A stretch of DNA of 64,000 bases, taken from contig VFIW01000006.1 in NCBI GenBank assembly GCA_006386115.1, forward strand, positions 826,706-890,705. The letters run 5' to 3'. Shown one piece after another: positions 20,101-31,576 of the stretch (positions are counted from its first letter, which is position 1; every line of letters starts with the position of its first letter). Below the pieces are notes generated by a model that saw only the letters and a program-made list of their open reading frames with translations, searched no databases and was not told where the DNA came from. Origin of the DNA: Globisporangium splendens. Its lineage: Eukaryota > Oomycota > Peronosporomycetes > Pythiales > Pythiaceae. The translations under genes and the position numbers were made by a program.

Positions 20101-22812
20101 GTTTTGACGGCTGTATCAATCAAACCTTCACGACCACCCATAGCGTGGAAGAAGAATTCTTGAGGGGTCAAACCCTTCAGGTACGAGTTTTCGACGAAAC
20201 CACGACTCTCAGGGCCAAGATCATCTTTGCCGTAGTGCGGCAGCGTACGATGGTTGAACCCGTACGGAATACGCTTTCCTTCAACGTTTTGCTGCCCCAC
20301 ACAAGCAATAATCTGGGAAATGTTAATGAAAGAACCCTTCGAACCGGACGTCACGGTAGCCTTAATGTTGTTGGTCTCATCCAAACTGCCTTGAGCTTCA
20401 CGACCAGCCTGATCACGAGCTGTGTTCAGCACCTTGTTCACAAGTTGCTCGAACGACTGCACCATCGTACGACCTGGCTGCGTCTCCAACTCACCCTTTT
20501 GACCACGTTCGACAAGGTCGTGCACTTGCACCTTAGCTTGCGAAATGATATCGACGATGGTCTTCAAGGTGCTGACATCGGCAATGGTATCACTCACACC
20601 GACCGTAAAACTGCGTCCAACGAGCCAGTTGTTGACGAGCTTCTGCACGGCACCAAGGAAATACTTCGTCTCATCCGGTCCCTTCTCAAGCATCGTGTTG
20701 TGGATAAGACCACCAGCAGACGAACCAATAACCTTCTTATCAATGATTCCAGCAAGAAGCTCACCACGTTGCACGATAACCCGAGAATCGAATGGAGCCA
20801 GATCCGTAAACTTTTCGTTGCTGTTGTGAATCGAGGAAAACCCCATAAAGTTGATTTCCGGAACAATCTGCGAGAAAATCTGCTTGCCCGTCCAAATTGG
20901 TCGGTATTTGCCTAGCTCTCCCTTCTTTGGCACCAGAATAGCTGGAGTTGGCACCTTGCCGTCCCAGTTGAGCACCCACATCAGCAAGCCCATCGTAACA
21001 TCCTTCTCCACGAACACGTCGCGCTTTGTGAATTTCTGTACACCAAGCAAGGAGTCTTGCACAATACCCATCACTGGACGGTTACTCTGTGGAGTGATAA
21101 CCACCTTGTGCACCATCATCAATTCTTGCGCCTCAGCACGAGCAGTCATTGACTGCGGAACGTGAAGATTCATTTCGTCACCATCGAAATCTGCGTTGTA
21201 AGGAGCTGTGACCGACAAGTTCAAACGGAACGTCGACCAATCGAACACCTTTACACGATGCGCCATAATAGACATCTTGTGGAGCGACGGTTGACGGTTG
21301 AAAAGAACCAAATCGTCATCACGAAGATGGCGCTCCACGATCCAGCCACACTTCAGCGCAAGATCAGACTTGTTCTTGATGTAACGAAGATCGATACGAT
21401 TGCCGTCTTCGCGAATGATGTATTTCGCACCAGGATGCTCCAGTGGGCCATTCGAGATCAGCTGATGCATGTACGCCATGTTGAATGGGGTCACACGCTC
21501 TGGCACGGTCAAGTTCATGGCAATCGATCGCGGCACACCGACTTGATCAATTTCGAGGTTCGGATCGGCTGTAATGACAGTACGTGCGGAAAAGTCCACA
21601 CGCTTTCCCATCAGGTTGCCACGAATACGACCTTCTTTACCACGCAGACGCTGTCGCAGCGTCTTCAACGGTTTACCGGAACGCTGCTGCGCTTGCGGAA
21701 GCCCCGGCTGCTCGTTGTTCAGGAATGTTGCCAGATGGAACTGCAACAGTTGCTCAAACTGCTCAATAATGTGGGACGGTTCACCCTTCCGAACGCAATT
21801 GAGCAACGCCAAGTTGGCCTTCACAATGGACGCCAAGTTGTGCGTAAGATCATCTTCACCACGCGCCATACCGTCAATGGCAACCGAAGGACGGACGTGA
21901 GGAGGTGGAACTGGCATCAACGTCATGATGAGCCAGTCCGGGCGTGCCCAACGTGGATCCAAGCCCAAAGCGTAGCAGCCTTCGTCCGAGATGTTCTTGA
22001 AAATAGAAAGCACCTTCGCAGCTGGCAAATTCTGCTTACGATCGCCCGATCCAGGAACATCTTCCATTTGTTCTGGAAACTCCACCATAAGCTTGATACC
22101 CTGCTTGCGGTACTTTGGTTGGAGCCCACCACAACCGCCGTGGCCACCTTCTTTTGGCTTGGACTTATCATCAAGACCGCCTTGCAGACCGATGTTCAGA
22201 TCTTCACGCATTTTCTCCATGTCGGCTTCTTCGCCATATTCACACATTGACTTGTTGCTGCAGATCTCGTACACCGCTTTCAAACGGCGCTTGCCATTCT
22301 TGATTCTCATCGCCGCACGGAAACGGTGGTCGCGTTCATCACTGAGCACTTTCGAACAGTGGAAACACACCGATCGCAAAATCTTGAGAACTTCCTTGAT
22401 AAACCCAAGATGGAACATCGGACGCGCCAGCTCAATGTGTCCAAAGTGACCGGGACAGTCGTTCACTTTGCCTCCACTGCCACTGTACGTGCCTAAAGAA
22501 AAAGAAAATCATTCAGCGCCAATTTCCTCGAACGCCGCATGAAATCATTATACATAACGTACAGTCACAGGTTTTACAACGCGCGCGGAAATCACACGTG
22601 CCCATACGCGGGTCGCCGATGCCTCCGATCACCGGATGGCCGTTCAAATACGTCTCTGGTCGCGAGATGCCGTCAGGGATGATGCGGTCGTTCACCTTCG
22701 TCTGCTTCGTGACCGACATCGCGCGGATCTCTTCAGGACTGAACACGCCGAACTGCAGGTACTTGACACGGCGCAGGCGCGCGCTCGAGTACGAAAACTG
22801 TGTCGACGACAT
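17166..22812 (-). CDS. RPB1: DNA-directed RNA polymerase II largest subunit
   Basis: Two exons, 22812-22563 and 22492-17166, in phase, 1858 aa. N-terminus MSSTQFSYSSARLRRVKYLQF; the clamp zinc-binding segment CKTCDCTYSGSGGKVNDCPGHFGH is formed across the intron. The active-site loop YNADFDGDEMN, carrying the Mg-binding aspartates, is intact. The bridge-helix region GGREGLIDTAVKTAETGY and the downstream clamp are recognisable. The C-terminal domain has about 30 heptads, almost all YSPTSPA, with one YSPMSPA, one short YTPA unit and a degenerate tail (SPEYNPTEGYNPTASGYSPT). The CTD is the phosphorylation platform for capping, elongation and processing factors. It is convergent with the ZIP gene. 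Confidence 0.98.
17235..17905 (-). repeat. CTD heptad coding repeat (21-bp tandem units)
   Basis: About 30 tandem 21-bp units within RPB1, each encoding YSPTSPA. Synonymous positions vary between units (for example GCTGGCGACGTTGGGCTGTA against GCCGGTGAAGTTGGCGAGTA, as read on the + strand), so the protein repeat is held while the DNA units have drifted. One four-residue unit (YTPA) lies near 17435. Confidence 0.95.
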
Positions 22813-23447
22813 CTTGTCTTTTCCTCTCTCTTCCTTCCTTCTGTTGTTTCACTGCTTTGTACGGTCGGAACGCACGCACACACAAGCAGGCAGCTGACTG
22901 TGTGGAGGGGCACTCAAGTGGCTGCACGCAAGCGCCTTCCTCCAGTAGCAGTCGCACTCGTTCGCGCAGAAACAAATGCACCCACCGCACGCACTCTCTC
23001 AGCCTTCTTCCCTCGATGTGAGCAGAAAGCAGCGAGTTCGCAAGTGAGCACGAAGCACAGCACGGCGGGGTGGGCTACGAGCCAAACAAAGGGGGGCGAA
23101 GGGGGGAGGAGTTTCCTAAGGCAGAAATATCTTCCGGACGCTTGGATTGGCTGAAAATAGCATATTTGCAACCAATACTGACGCATTGGTGGCAGAAAGC
23201 ATCCTTTTATCCAATGAGACATTGGAGTGGACGGCTTCTGACAAAAAGGAAAAGGTACGTGGAACACAGAATGATGGGCACAACCCCACTCCCAGAACGA
23301 AATGCGTCTCCACTTGTTTCCCATCCCAAGTATAGGTTTTGCAGTATCTAACTTGCACTTCTTGATCGTCACTTGAAAGCTAGAAGATTCCGCACTTGAG
23401 CAATTAGGCAGTGGTCATTTATCCAAATGCAAAATGCGCACAACATC
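22813..23447. promoter_or_regulatory. RPB1 upstream region
   Basis: Between the RPB1 start and the 3' end of the next minus-strand gene. A reverse CCAAT site (GATTGG) is at 23145-23150 and a further ATTGG lies near 23222. No gene is supported. Confidence 0.3.
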
Positions 23448-25285
23448 CTAGTGGGCTTCAACATCGCTCGCCGCCGTGCGTGCTCCGTACTTTGAGCGTG
23501 GTGACGGCACTGGGTGCAAGTCTCCGGCGTCGTACCCACTTGCCTTTTCCTCCTGTCCATACGAGCCTCTGCGCCGTGGAGAGCTCATGTACTCCGAAGA
23601 CGTCGTCGCGGCGAGCGCTTCCAAATCCAATGCGCTGTGCTCGTCGGGGAAGACAAATTGCGTCAGGAAACTCGATGGAGGATGGTGGGATCGCAATGGA
23701 AGCGATGGAGGCGATCGCTTCGAGAACGGGCTCCCACTGTACAAGCTCCCGACCGCTCTGTTGTTCCCAGAATCCCATTTCCATGTCTTACGCGAAGGAA
23801 GTCGTCTCCTTTGGGGCGACACCTTGGGCTTGAACGTGCACTCGCTCAGGTGAATGTCGCGCCAGATCCTCTTCTCCTGCTGGAGCCGCTGTTCCTTCTT
23901 CATCGCCCACTCCATGGAGCGCTCGAAGAACGCCGTGTTTGGGTTGCGATGTGCATTATCTTCGCGGAATGCATCGTCATCATCTGAGGCGCTGTGTCGT
24001 TTCGAGGACGGCATCGACAGCGTGTTCCATGCCTCCTTGTAGTACGGGTTCTTGAACGTGCACTCGCTTTGGGCGAGCTCATTGAAGAAATCCCTCAGTT
24101 GCATGTCTTTTCGCTCGATCTCGTGCTTCCACTGGACTTGCTTCTCGTAGATCACGTTCGCGTGAGCCGCGTCCACACGACACGGCGGCTTGCACTTGCC
24201 ACCGTTGTGGTTGTTTCCCGTAGGAGATGCATCGTGTCGCTCTCGACAGCATCCGCAGCGTTTGCTGAGAAGATTGCGGCGTTTTCCTCTCTGGAGAGCA
24301 ATCTTGCGGCTTTGACGCGTCAATTTCGGCATGTTCTATTGCAACAATCAACCAAAGCAGCATACATGAGTGCGATCCGCAACATCACATGCTGTAGCGA
24401 ACTACTGACCTGCAGCCTTTCGACTTGCTCATGCGCGGGAAGCGGAAACTGCCTCGTCAAATTTGCGGAATGAGGCGCAACATGCGGGTGGAACGTGTCA
24501 GCGGTTTTCATTTTCTGCAGGAGACGCTCTTCTTGCTGATACTGGTAAATCAGCCCCAGCAAATGCAGACGATCCTCGACTTTGCAATGCGCGAGGTCGT
24601 CGTCGCGCTTTTCGAAGAGCGCAGCCGATCGACGAGCGATCTCTGGTACACCGAGCATCTCTGCATCTTGCTTCGCGACTTCTTCGTGGCGCAAATGCGA
24701 AAGTTTTGTTTCCTTCTCATTATTCCAGACCATTAAATGCGAGACGTTCCGGTGAATTCGCTTCGAGCGCTAGTTTGCAGCAAAGACAGCACGGCGTAAG
24801 TGCTAGGACGAGTTCTAAAGTATCCGATTGATACATGTACTGGCGTACTCACCCGGTTGATCGTCGGGGTGGGTTTCATCTGCTCGTCCTCTCTCTCGCA
24901 CACAGACAGTCGAATTTGCTCTCTCTTGTGGCGATTGCGCACCAGATATTGCCGCATACGCGCTTGAAAATTCGGCTCAAAAGTTGCGCTTCGTCGTCGC
25001 CCGCGTCCAGTGGTTCCTGTGGCACGTGGGGAATTGGTGCAAATTTGACGCTTCGTTCATGATTTGTGACTGGAGGGGTCTCAAATATTTCAGGCGTGAA
25101 GCTGCACATTTCATCGCTGAAGCACATCCTCGTGGCAGGAAGCGCGAAAGCGGATTCCGACCCCGAGTTGTCTTCAACCAGATCAGCAAATGAATCAGCG
25201 CCTTTGTCGCCACCATCACACACGAAAGAAGCGAAGGCAATGCTTCCGCATTGTCTCTTCCTCTAGAATCGCCGATGCTGAGCAT
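23448..25285 (-). CDS. Unrecognised protein with ECTF-motif repeats; 5' part unresolved
   Basis: Three 3' exons are well supported: a segment ending at 24853 (PTPTINR before GTGAGT), 24769-24410 and 24335-23448, all phase 0 with ordinary introns. The protein is charged and helical and repeats a short pattern around Cys-Thr-Phe: SECTFKNP, SECTFKPK and an upstream ATFEPN; related segments end in a Pro/Ser-Lys pattern (INRRSKRIHR). Upstream, acidic coding-looking sequence (GADSFADLVEDNSG, 25200-25000) is in another frame, and a possible start MLSIGDSRGRDN at 25285 is in a third. Either small introns or indels link these; I could not settle it. I do not recognise the family. The C-terminal 100 residues are Ser/Pro-rich and probably disordered. 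Confidence 0.55.
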
Positions 25286-25814
25286 TTCCTGTCAGAAAGC
25301 ACGATGAAAGCAGTGTTATGGCAATGGTTTTTGACTTGAGAGGATCATCCTGCAGCATGACCGACCTGGAGCAGCGATTTCAGCGCAACAACTTCGTCAT
25401 ACGTATCTGTAGCGAGAGTTTACGTAGTTCGCACATGTATCGTGAGTCAATAGCACTGTGGTGTGCTGCTGCATGCGCATCGCATTTCGAAAAACGGTCA
25501 CTCACTCTGGAATTTCTGCTCAATTTCGTCGTCGTCACCGCCATCTCGTCTGCTCCACGCGCTCATCGCAAGCAATCGGTCTCTGCGCCTCACGTTATCA
25601 CAGTAGAGAGATCACTGCAATGCTTCTCTGGCGACCGCGCTCCTCACATCTTTGACAGGAATAGCAGGTGGCTCTTCCAGATCAAAATGGAGCAACCGTT
25701 GCGATCTGGTTCTGCTGATGCATTGTCATCCTCTGACTCAGTTTCATCTGAGAACAACACACACTCTGGGGGAGCTTTTCGCTGGCAAGTCAGAAGACAA
25801 GATCGCGAATTGTT
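25286..25814. other. Intergenic region upstream of SRP9-like gene
   Basis: Probable divergent promoter between the ECTF-repeat gene and the SRP9-like gene. A + frame from 25687 (MEQPLRSGSADALSSS) is Ser-rich but has no support as a gene. Confidence 0.3.
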
Positions 25815-26276
25815 ATGGCGACGACGACGCGCGCGACGCTGAGCTGGGAGAAGTTCGAGGAGCTCGCCAAGGTGGCGTTCGTGGCGGATCCGCACGCAGA
25901 CACGCGGTTCTTCCTCAAGACGCGTGTGGCGCCCGCGTCGAAGGCTGCTGTCGGACAGAAGAAGCCCAACAAATCGAACGTGAAGATCGTGGCGCGCGTC
26001 GCGACGCGACCCAAGAAGCAACGCGATCGAAGCGCGGGTGAGAGTTCTCCACAGGTGAAATCGCAGAGCATCCAGTACCAGACGCTCGAGGTCAACGCTC
26101 TCGGGCGGCTCACGCGGCTGCTGCGCTTCGTGATGCAAGAAGTGCTCGGTCCCATGAAAGCAGGTGCATCAGCTGTTGCAGACAAAGCAGCAGCAGCACC
26201 GCCACCAGCGCCTGTGAGCGCGACCAACGCGGACAAGAACAAGAAGAAAAAGAAGAAGAAAGGAGGCAAAAAGTAG
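25815..26276 (+). CDS. Signal recognition particle 9 kDa-like protein (SRP9/SRP21)
   Basis: Single exon, 153 aa. Residues 9-37 (LSWEKFEELAKVAFVADP..TRFFLKTR) match the first helix and strand of SRP9 (WEEF...A..LY..DP...R...KYR), and residues 85-110 (IQYQTLEVNALGRLTRLLRF) match the second strand/helix. SRP9 pairs with SRP14 on the Alu domain of SRP RNA to pause translation. The central loop (residues 40-80) and a C-terminal Ala/Pro-rich stretch ending in a lysine run (KNKKKKKKKGGKK) are longer than in animals but resemble fungal SRP21-type tails, which could contact RNA. No search could be run, so the family call is moderate. Convergent with CTF18. Confidence 0.6.
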   Translation: MATTTRATLSWEKFEELAKVAFVADPHADTRFFLKTRVAPASKAAVGQKKPNKSNVKIVARVATRPKKQRDRSAGESSPQVKSQSIQYQTLEVNALGRLTRLLRFVMQEVLGPMKAGASAVADKAAAAPPPAPVSATNADKNKKKKKKKGGKK

Positions 26277-26402
26277 GACGATACATGGACGTGGCCACAT
26301 TCAGTGGCTACTACATATGTGTATAGCGTCATGATCGCTTTCCCGAGGAAGGCAATGCACTCACCACAGTAGCGTTGTATATGCTGCTGTTTTGGCTGTT
26401 GC

Positions 26403-29400
26403 TTATAATAAATCGCGCATGTACACCGTCGTGATGATGCCGCACGTGTACCCTTCGTTGAACTTGTAGCGCACAACCGGTCGTGCATCGCCACCGTCCT
26501 CTTTGTTCTCTTCGTCAGCTTCCTTTTCACTCGCGTCGCGCTTGCGCTTTGCCTCGCGATGCGCAAACGCAAACGGATTGCGCTTCCGGATCGCTTCCAT
26601 CTTCTCAGCCATTTTCTCCTCTACACACACACATAGAAGCAAGATCCTCATTAACGTAAGAGGGCGACAGAGAGAGGTGGATCTTAGCCACTTACCACTG
26701 AGCTCCGGGAGCACAAATGCTGCAGATTCAGTCGTGCGGCTGTCGCCTTGAGGTGCATCCACCTTCTTTGCGCCTGCTCCGTCCTTGCCACCCTTGGTGC
26801 TCGCACTGGTCTCACTGCGACGCATTTGCTGGAGCTCTACTTCGCGCGTGATCATCTTCTTCACATTGAGAGGCAGCATCGAGCGATACGCGCTGTCATT
26901 TTCGCCGCCTCGGAACACCAAAAGCTCATGCAACGGCCTGCATTTCAAATAATACACGTGGATGAGTGAGTTCCCAGACCCTTTCAATGCAGTGCGAGAC
27001 GCACTGAAAACAAACACAACGTACGGCTCCAGCGTGTAGTCCTCGCTCCCATCCGGCAAATACTTTGGTCGGAACGAAAGTCCGAGCGACGCCATGAGCT
27101 CAATCAGCCGCTGGATCATCGCTTTCTCGTCCGCCGTCTGCACTGCCGGGTTAAAGCGACGAATGTTCGGCGAGAGCACTGCGACCAGCCACGGCACAAC
27201 GTCCACCGCGAGCACGGCCGAGCCGACGCGAAGACTCTGGTGGAGCAGCGAGTTCTCGGCGAGCGCTTGCAGGATGTTGATGGACTTGTCAGCTTTCTTC
27301 TGGGACTCAAAGTGGGACTTTGGGTACTCGATGCGCCGTCTTGAGCTCGTGCAGCATGCCTTGTGCGCCGCGAGCGCTGCAAACGGGATGTACGACATGA
27401 ACTGGAACTGCTGCTCGGTGCGCGCGCGCGTATCCCACGCGTCGGCGATGCCCATCCACTCGAACGCGTCACAGATCTTGTTCATCGTCGGGTCGTTGAA
27501 GATCATCTTTGGCAGATTCTCATCGAGACCATTGATCAAAAGCGGGTAGTTGCCCATCGAGTGCGCAGCTTCCTCAATCTGCTCGAACGCAGACGTCGTA
27601 GACGTCTTGGACTTGGATTTCGGCTGGTAAAACACCATGTCCATCGTGTCGTAGACCCCACTCGACTGATCTTTTTGACCCACGAGGCCACTGACGATAG
27701 ACGTGATGCTGCTCTTCGGCTGTGTGCTGTGGAACTGCAAGGCATTGAGGCAGTAGCGGATATCGTTGCCTCCGCTGGACGAGAGCGTCGAGAGCGCACC
27801 CGTCGACGTCTTGAGACCTTCGTTGCGGCAAATGAACTTGAGACGACTCACGAGGCGCTGTGAGTTTGGTGTGTCCAGCACGAAGATCTTGGCGAGTTTC
27901 CGCAACGGCCGCAACACTGACGCGTACTGATCGTTACAGATGCAGATCATGGGCCGTGTCAGCGGATGCTGGTTCGCACTCGAGCGCTTGCCACCCTTTG
28001 CGTTCTTTTTCAGCTGCAGAGGCGCCGAGATGATCTCCTGGATCGCAGCGATGGCCGTCTTGCCGTCGCCGCCGTTCATCGCGCCATCGATTTCGTCAAG
28101 AATGATGCAGTTTGGCTTGCGAGTTCCGAAAATGGACTGCATCTCCATGGCACTGATTATCTGTTGACAAGAGCATCAAACAACAGTAACGAGGTCAGTG
28201 TGCATTACACAACTCACTATAAACGTTTCCAGTGGAAAAGCACACACCTTGTTTTTCAGCACACCAGCAGTCCGATCGTCACTCGCGTTCACTTCGATTG
28301 GATTGTACCCCGCATGTCGCGCAACGATGTTCGCCAGCGTCGTTTTACCCGCGCCAGGAGGTCCGCAGATCAAAATGATCTTCTGGTAAGGACGAGGATC
28401 GTCGTCGTCGTTGCCATCGCCGTTGCCTTGATGCTCACCACTGAATTTGGAAGGGAAGTTTCCATTTCGCCTGCCACCACCGAACGATTGCTTGAAGCCG
28501 GACGGTTTATCCTGCTGCGCGAAGCTCGCACCTTCTGCAGGTTTCTTGTCGGGAAACACGTAGCGATCCCATTTCTTGATCCAGGAGAGCACTTCTCGGT
28601 TCGTGCGTTCGTCACTCAGCAAGTCGATGAAGCGCTTCGGCTTGTACTTGTCGAGCCACAGCACGTTCTCTCGTGGTGGGGAGTGCTCGTCAATTAGCGC
28701 CGAGAGATGCTCCGAGTGAGGGGCATCAGCATCCTTTGCGAGTGCTGTTTCGATTTGGCGCTATACGAAAAGATAATGAGCCAATGTCAACAATAATGAG
28801 AATAGCGTCACTCTGACATGAAACCTCAGCAACGTACCTGCTCGATCGCTTCCATCATCTCTTTAATCGGCACTAATGAGAGCGAATTGATTCCCGACGA
28901 ATCCGTGCCTTTGCCACTCACGCTCGCTGCGGAGTACGCTTTCTTTCGCAAGAACAGTCGTTTGCCACCATTCAGCACAACCGGAAGCGAATCCACGTCA
29001 ATCGGGGGTCGGCTGTGCAGAAAGCTGGCCGTCGTAGTATCCACCGTAGCGGCTTTCTCCTTCCGTGCAACGTAATCGTCTATCAGCGCGGTATCTTGCA
29101 TATCGGCGTCTTCGTCTTCGCCCATGAGCGTCGCACAGCGCTCCAGCACTTGGTTCAGTCGGTCCTGAGCGCGCGCGATCTTCGCATCCATTCCGCTTCC
29201 CTCTTCGTCGTCGCCTTGTGTTGGCTGCGGCGGGACCACAGACGCTTGTGTATTCTGAGGTACAGACGGAGCTGGATTTGATGGTGTGGCATTCTTGTTC
29301 TTGAGCGCGGCTTCGGCGGCCTCCATCGCGCGCATCTCCTCGTCCGCAGCCTCCATCTCGTGCGCGTGCATGGACTCCCACTCGTCCTCCATGTTCATCT

Positions 29401-29446
29401 CCTGCTCGTAGGCATAGATATCGTCGTCCGTCATCGCCATGTCCAT
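26403..29446 (-). CDS. CTF18: Chromosome transmission fidelity protein 18 (alternative RFC large subunit)
   Basis: Four exons in phase: 29446-28838, 28760-28248, 28160-26696, 26620-26403; 934 aa. The acidic N-terminal region is rich in Met/Glu/Asp. The diagnostic LWLDKYKPKRFIDLLSDERTN begins near residue 237; Walker A is GPPGAGKTT (about 336), the sensor-like VNASDDR follows, and Walker B is IILDEIDG (about 393-400). Then come the AAA+ lid and the RFC collar domain. CTF18 replaces RFC1 in a clamp loader with RFC2-5 and DCC1/CTF8; it loads PCNA at forks and supports sister-chromatid cohesion and checkpoint signalling. The C-terminal tail (FNEGYTCG.., short basic region) resembles the segment that binds DCC1/CTF8. 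Divergent to the costars gene. Confidence 0.93.
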
Positions 29447-29814
29447 CGCAGCGTCACGACGTCAATCGCGTCTAAATAGCTGCTCGCCCTTGATGTTTGC
29501 TGTTGTGCGGAACCCCTAAACTAAACTACCTAAAAAAAAGCGCGAACGCTTCCGATTGGTGTATAATCGCTTCACCTTCGTGCAACTTCCATGCATCCAA
29601 ACAGGGCTTTCATATCATCCAAAAGTACAAATAACCCTTTTTCTGCGCAAAAGGGTTGTTGTGCTATGTTCATTTAGATTCGGACGAGTCCCGTATTTAA
29701 CAACCTCATGATGCAAAAGATCCCGTACCTTACGAAGTGACGGACACATTAATACCCTATGCTGAAAAGCGGTGGTCTCATTTGCGAACCAAGTGATCAA
29801 GCGACCAAGCGGCG
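29447..29814. promoter_or_regulatory. Divergent promoter, CTF18 / costars gene
   Basis: A 368-bp shared upstream region. A reverse CCAAT site (GATTGG) lies near 29555. TCATTTGCGAACC at 29778-29790, 25 bp before the costars ATG, resembles the oomycete initiator element. Confidence 0.4.
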
Positions 29815-30054
29815 ATGGACGTGGAGAAGGAAGTGGAGCAGCTCGTGGTCGAGATCCGCCGCATCGGCAGCCAGGAGGGTGACAAGTTCGGCGTGACCTT
29901 CGGCGCGCTCTTCGAGGACGAGCACTGCCAGGACGTGTTCGAGGCGCTCATGGGCACGCTGCGCGCCGCCAAGCGCCTCAAGAAGATCGCGTACGACGGC
30001 CAGCTGCTGCTCAAGGGCGTGCACGACAAGGTGTTCATCGAGCTACTGGTCTAA
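29815..30054 (+). CDS. Costars-domain protein (ABRACL-like)
   Basis: Single exon, 79 aa, nearly exactly the family's usual size. The whole protein is the costars fold: MDVEKEVEQLVVEIRRIGS, KFGVTFGALFEDE, VFEALMGTLRAAKRLKKIAYDGQLLLKGVHDKV. Costars proteins are small winged-helix proteins related to the ABRA/STARS actin-regulatory C-terminus; in Dictyostelium and animals they affect actin dynamics and cell motility. The start is the only ATG in frame. Divergent to CTF18. Confidence 0.93.
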   Translation: MDVEKEVEQLVVEIRRIGSQEGDKFGVTFGALFEDEHCQDVFEALMGTLRAAKRLKKIAYDGQLLLKGVHDKVFIELLV

Positions 30055-30307
30055 TGCAAGCCAATGATATTATCGTCTTCTCCAGTGCATCGCGCCATTA
30101 TGTACGTCTGCATGCGCGTATATTGGAGCCATGACCCAGAACCAGCGGTGTTCTCCCCATAACCGAAGCAACACCAGTCTGCACTGAACTGCATAATCAT
30201 CACCTTCATAGAGCCTCCCCAAAATGAAAAAAGTGGGACCAGCTTTCCCCTTTGTATTTTGCTTAATTAAATAATGAAAATAGACGTTTTGACGGCAATG
30301 AAACGCA
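30055..30307. other. Convergent spacer
   Basis: Between the costars gene and the dysferlin-domain gene; no feature seen. Confidence 0.4.
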
Positions 30308-31576
30308 CTATTTGCCTTTCTTCTTGCTCGTTTTCTGTGTCGGCGTAGTGTTGGATCGAGGACGCGCCTGCTGTCTCTGTTGCTGTGGTGCGGAGGGAGA
30401 CGTCTTGCCAACAAGGTCGTTGAACTCGGCCACGGCGTCTTGAAGCTCCTGCTGACACGATTCCACCATGAACGAGTGTCTCTCCTGCGCGTCGATCGTC
30501 GCTGTCACATCCAGATCAATCAACCCCGAGCCGGATAGAATTTGGTCGAGAAGTGCCTCGGTGTGACTGAGTACATCGCCACTTGATTTGCGTCGGGAAT
30601 GGTATCCGGGCTTTGGAGGAGGCGACGCTGGTAGCAATATGGGGGATGAGCGGAGAGATACTCGCTCAGTCAACTCCTGGAGCCGCACTATTTGCGTTTC
30701 ATACTCTCGCGCGTGGACTTCGTACTCGGCAATCCGCTCGTTTGCGCGCGCGAGCTGTTGTGTTAACCTTTCATTCTCTTTTTCCTGTTACAACAGCAGT
30801 CAGCAAGGGTAGCAAAGCACAATTCATTTACAATCATAAAAATGAAAACAAAAAGTGCGAAATCTGCTTACCACTGCTGTGATCCGGCATTCCTCAGCAA
30901 GTTGACGAATCAGTGTCGCGGGCAATCCACTCGCGCGAATCAGCATGCGCTCTCGCGTCCATTTTCGACGACGCACACGATCGTCCAGGGTTTTCTCGCT
31001 ATGCATGGTAAAATGCGCCACATTAGAACATCAGATTGCATATCCACTATCCATGTGAGTTGTCGCCTTACCTGCGCGGTGGAGACTCCATATCATCTAA
31101 TTGCTCCCATGAAGGAGCATACGTCCACCCATTCCCGTCGGTACTGGCATTCACGTCACAACACCATGTTGTTACCCATTCCCAATCAGCACTCGGCAAC
31201 GTCACTTCATCGAACCCACATGCGATGCCCGTTCTCCGATGACACATCGCAGGTCTGTCATCTGTCCGCAATCGCGTCTCCCACCCACTTGGGTACAGCC
31301 GCTGGTGCTCGTAGAGCTCTTCGGCGAATCGAGTCGCATCGTAGCTTATCCTTGAACTAGTGCTTCCCGAACGCGACCGACACGCCGCCATCGCGTGCAG
31401 CTCATCCTGATACCTCCCCACCAGCTCCTCCAACGCAGCGACTTCCCTGCTCACCATACACCAATCGCATACTCAAGAGTCAGCCACTGCGCCTTCAGCA
31501 GTAAGCTCAGAAATCATATAACGTACCTCCTCAGGATCTGGCATTCGCGCTCCAGCGCTTGCTCGCGACGACTCAT
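30308..31576 (-). CDS. Peroxin/dysferlin-domain protein with coiled coils
   Basis: Four exons in phase: 31576-31527, 31446-31072, 30998-30872, 30784-30308; 342 aa. An N-terminal coiled coil (MSRREQALERECQILRREVA) leads into a W-rich domain: a WEWVTTWCCDV core and GWTYAPSWEQ joined across an intron to RVRRRKWTRERML. That Trp-Tyr-Ala and Arg-rich-Trp-Arg pattern is the DysF fold found in dysferlin, TECPR1 and peroxisomal PEX23/PEX30 proteins. A second coiled coil (ENERLTQQLARANERIAEYE) and a Pro/Gln/Lys-rich tail follow. No membrane segment is seen, so it is not a classical peroxin; a membrane-repair or autophagy-adapter role would be inference only. Confidence 0.7.
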
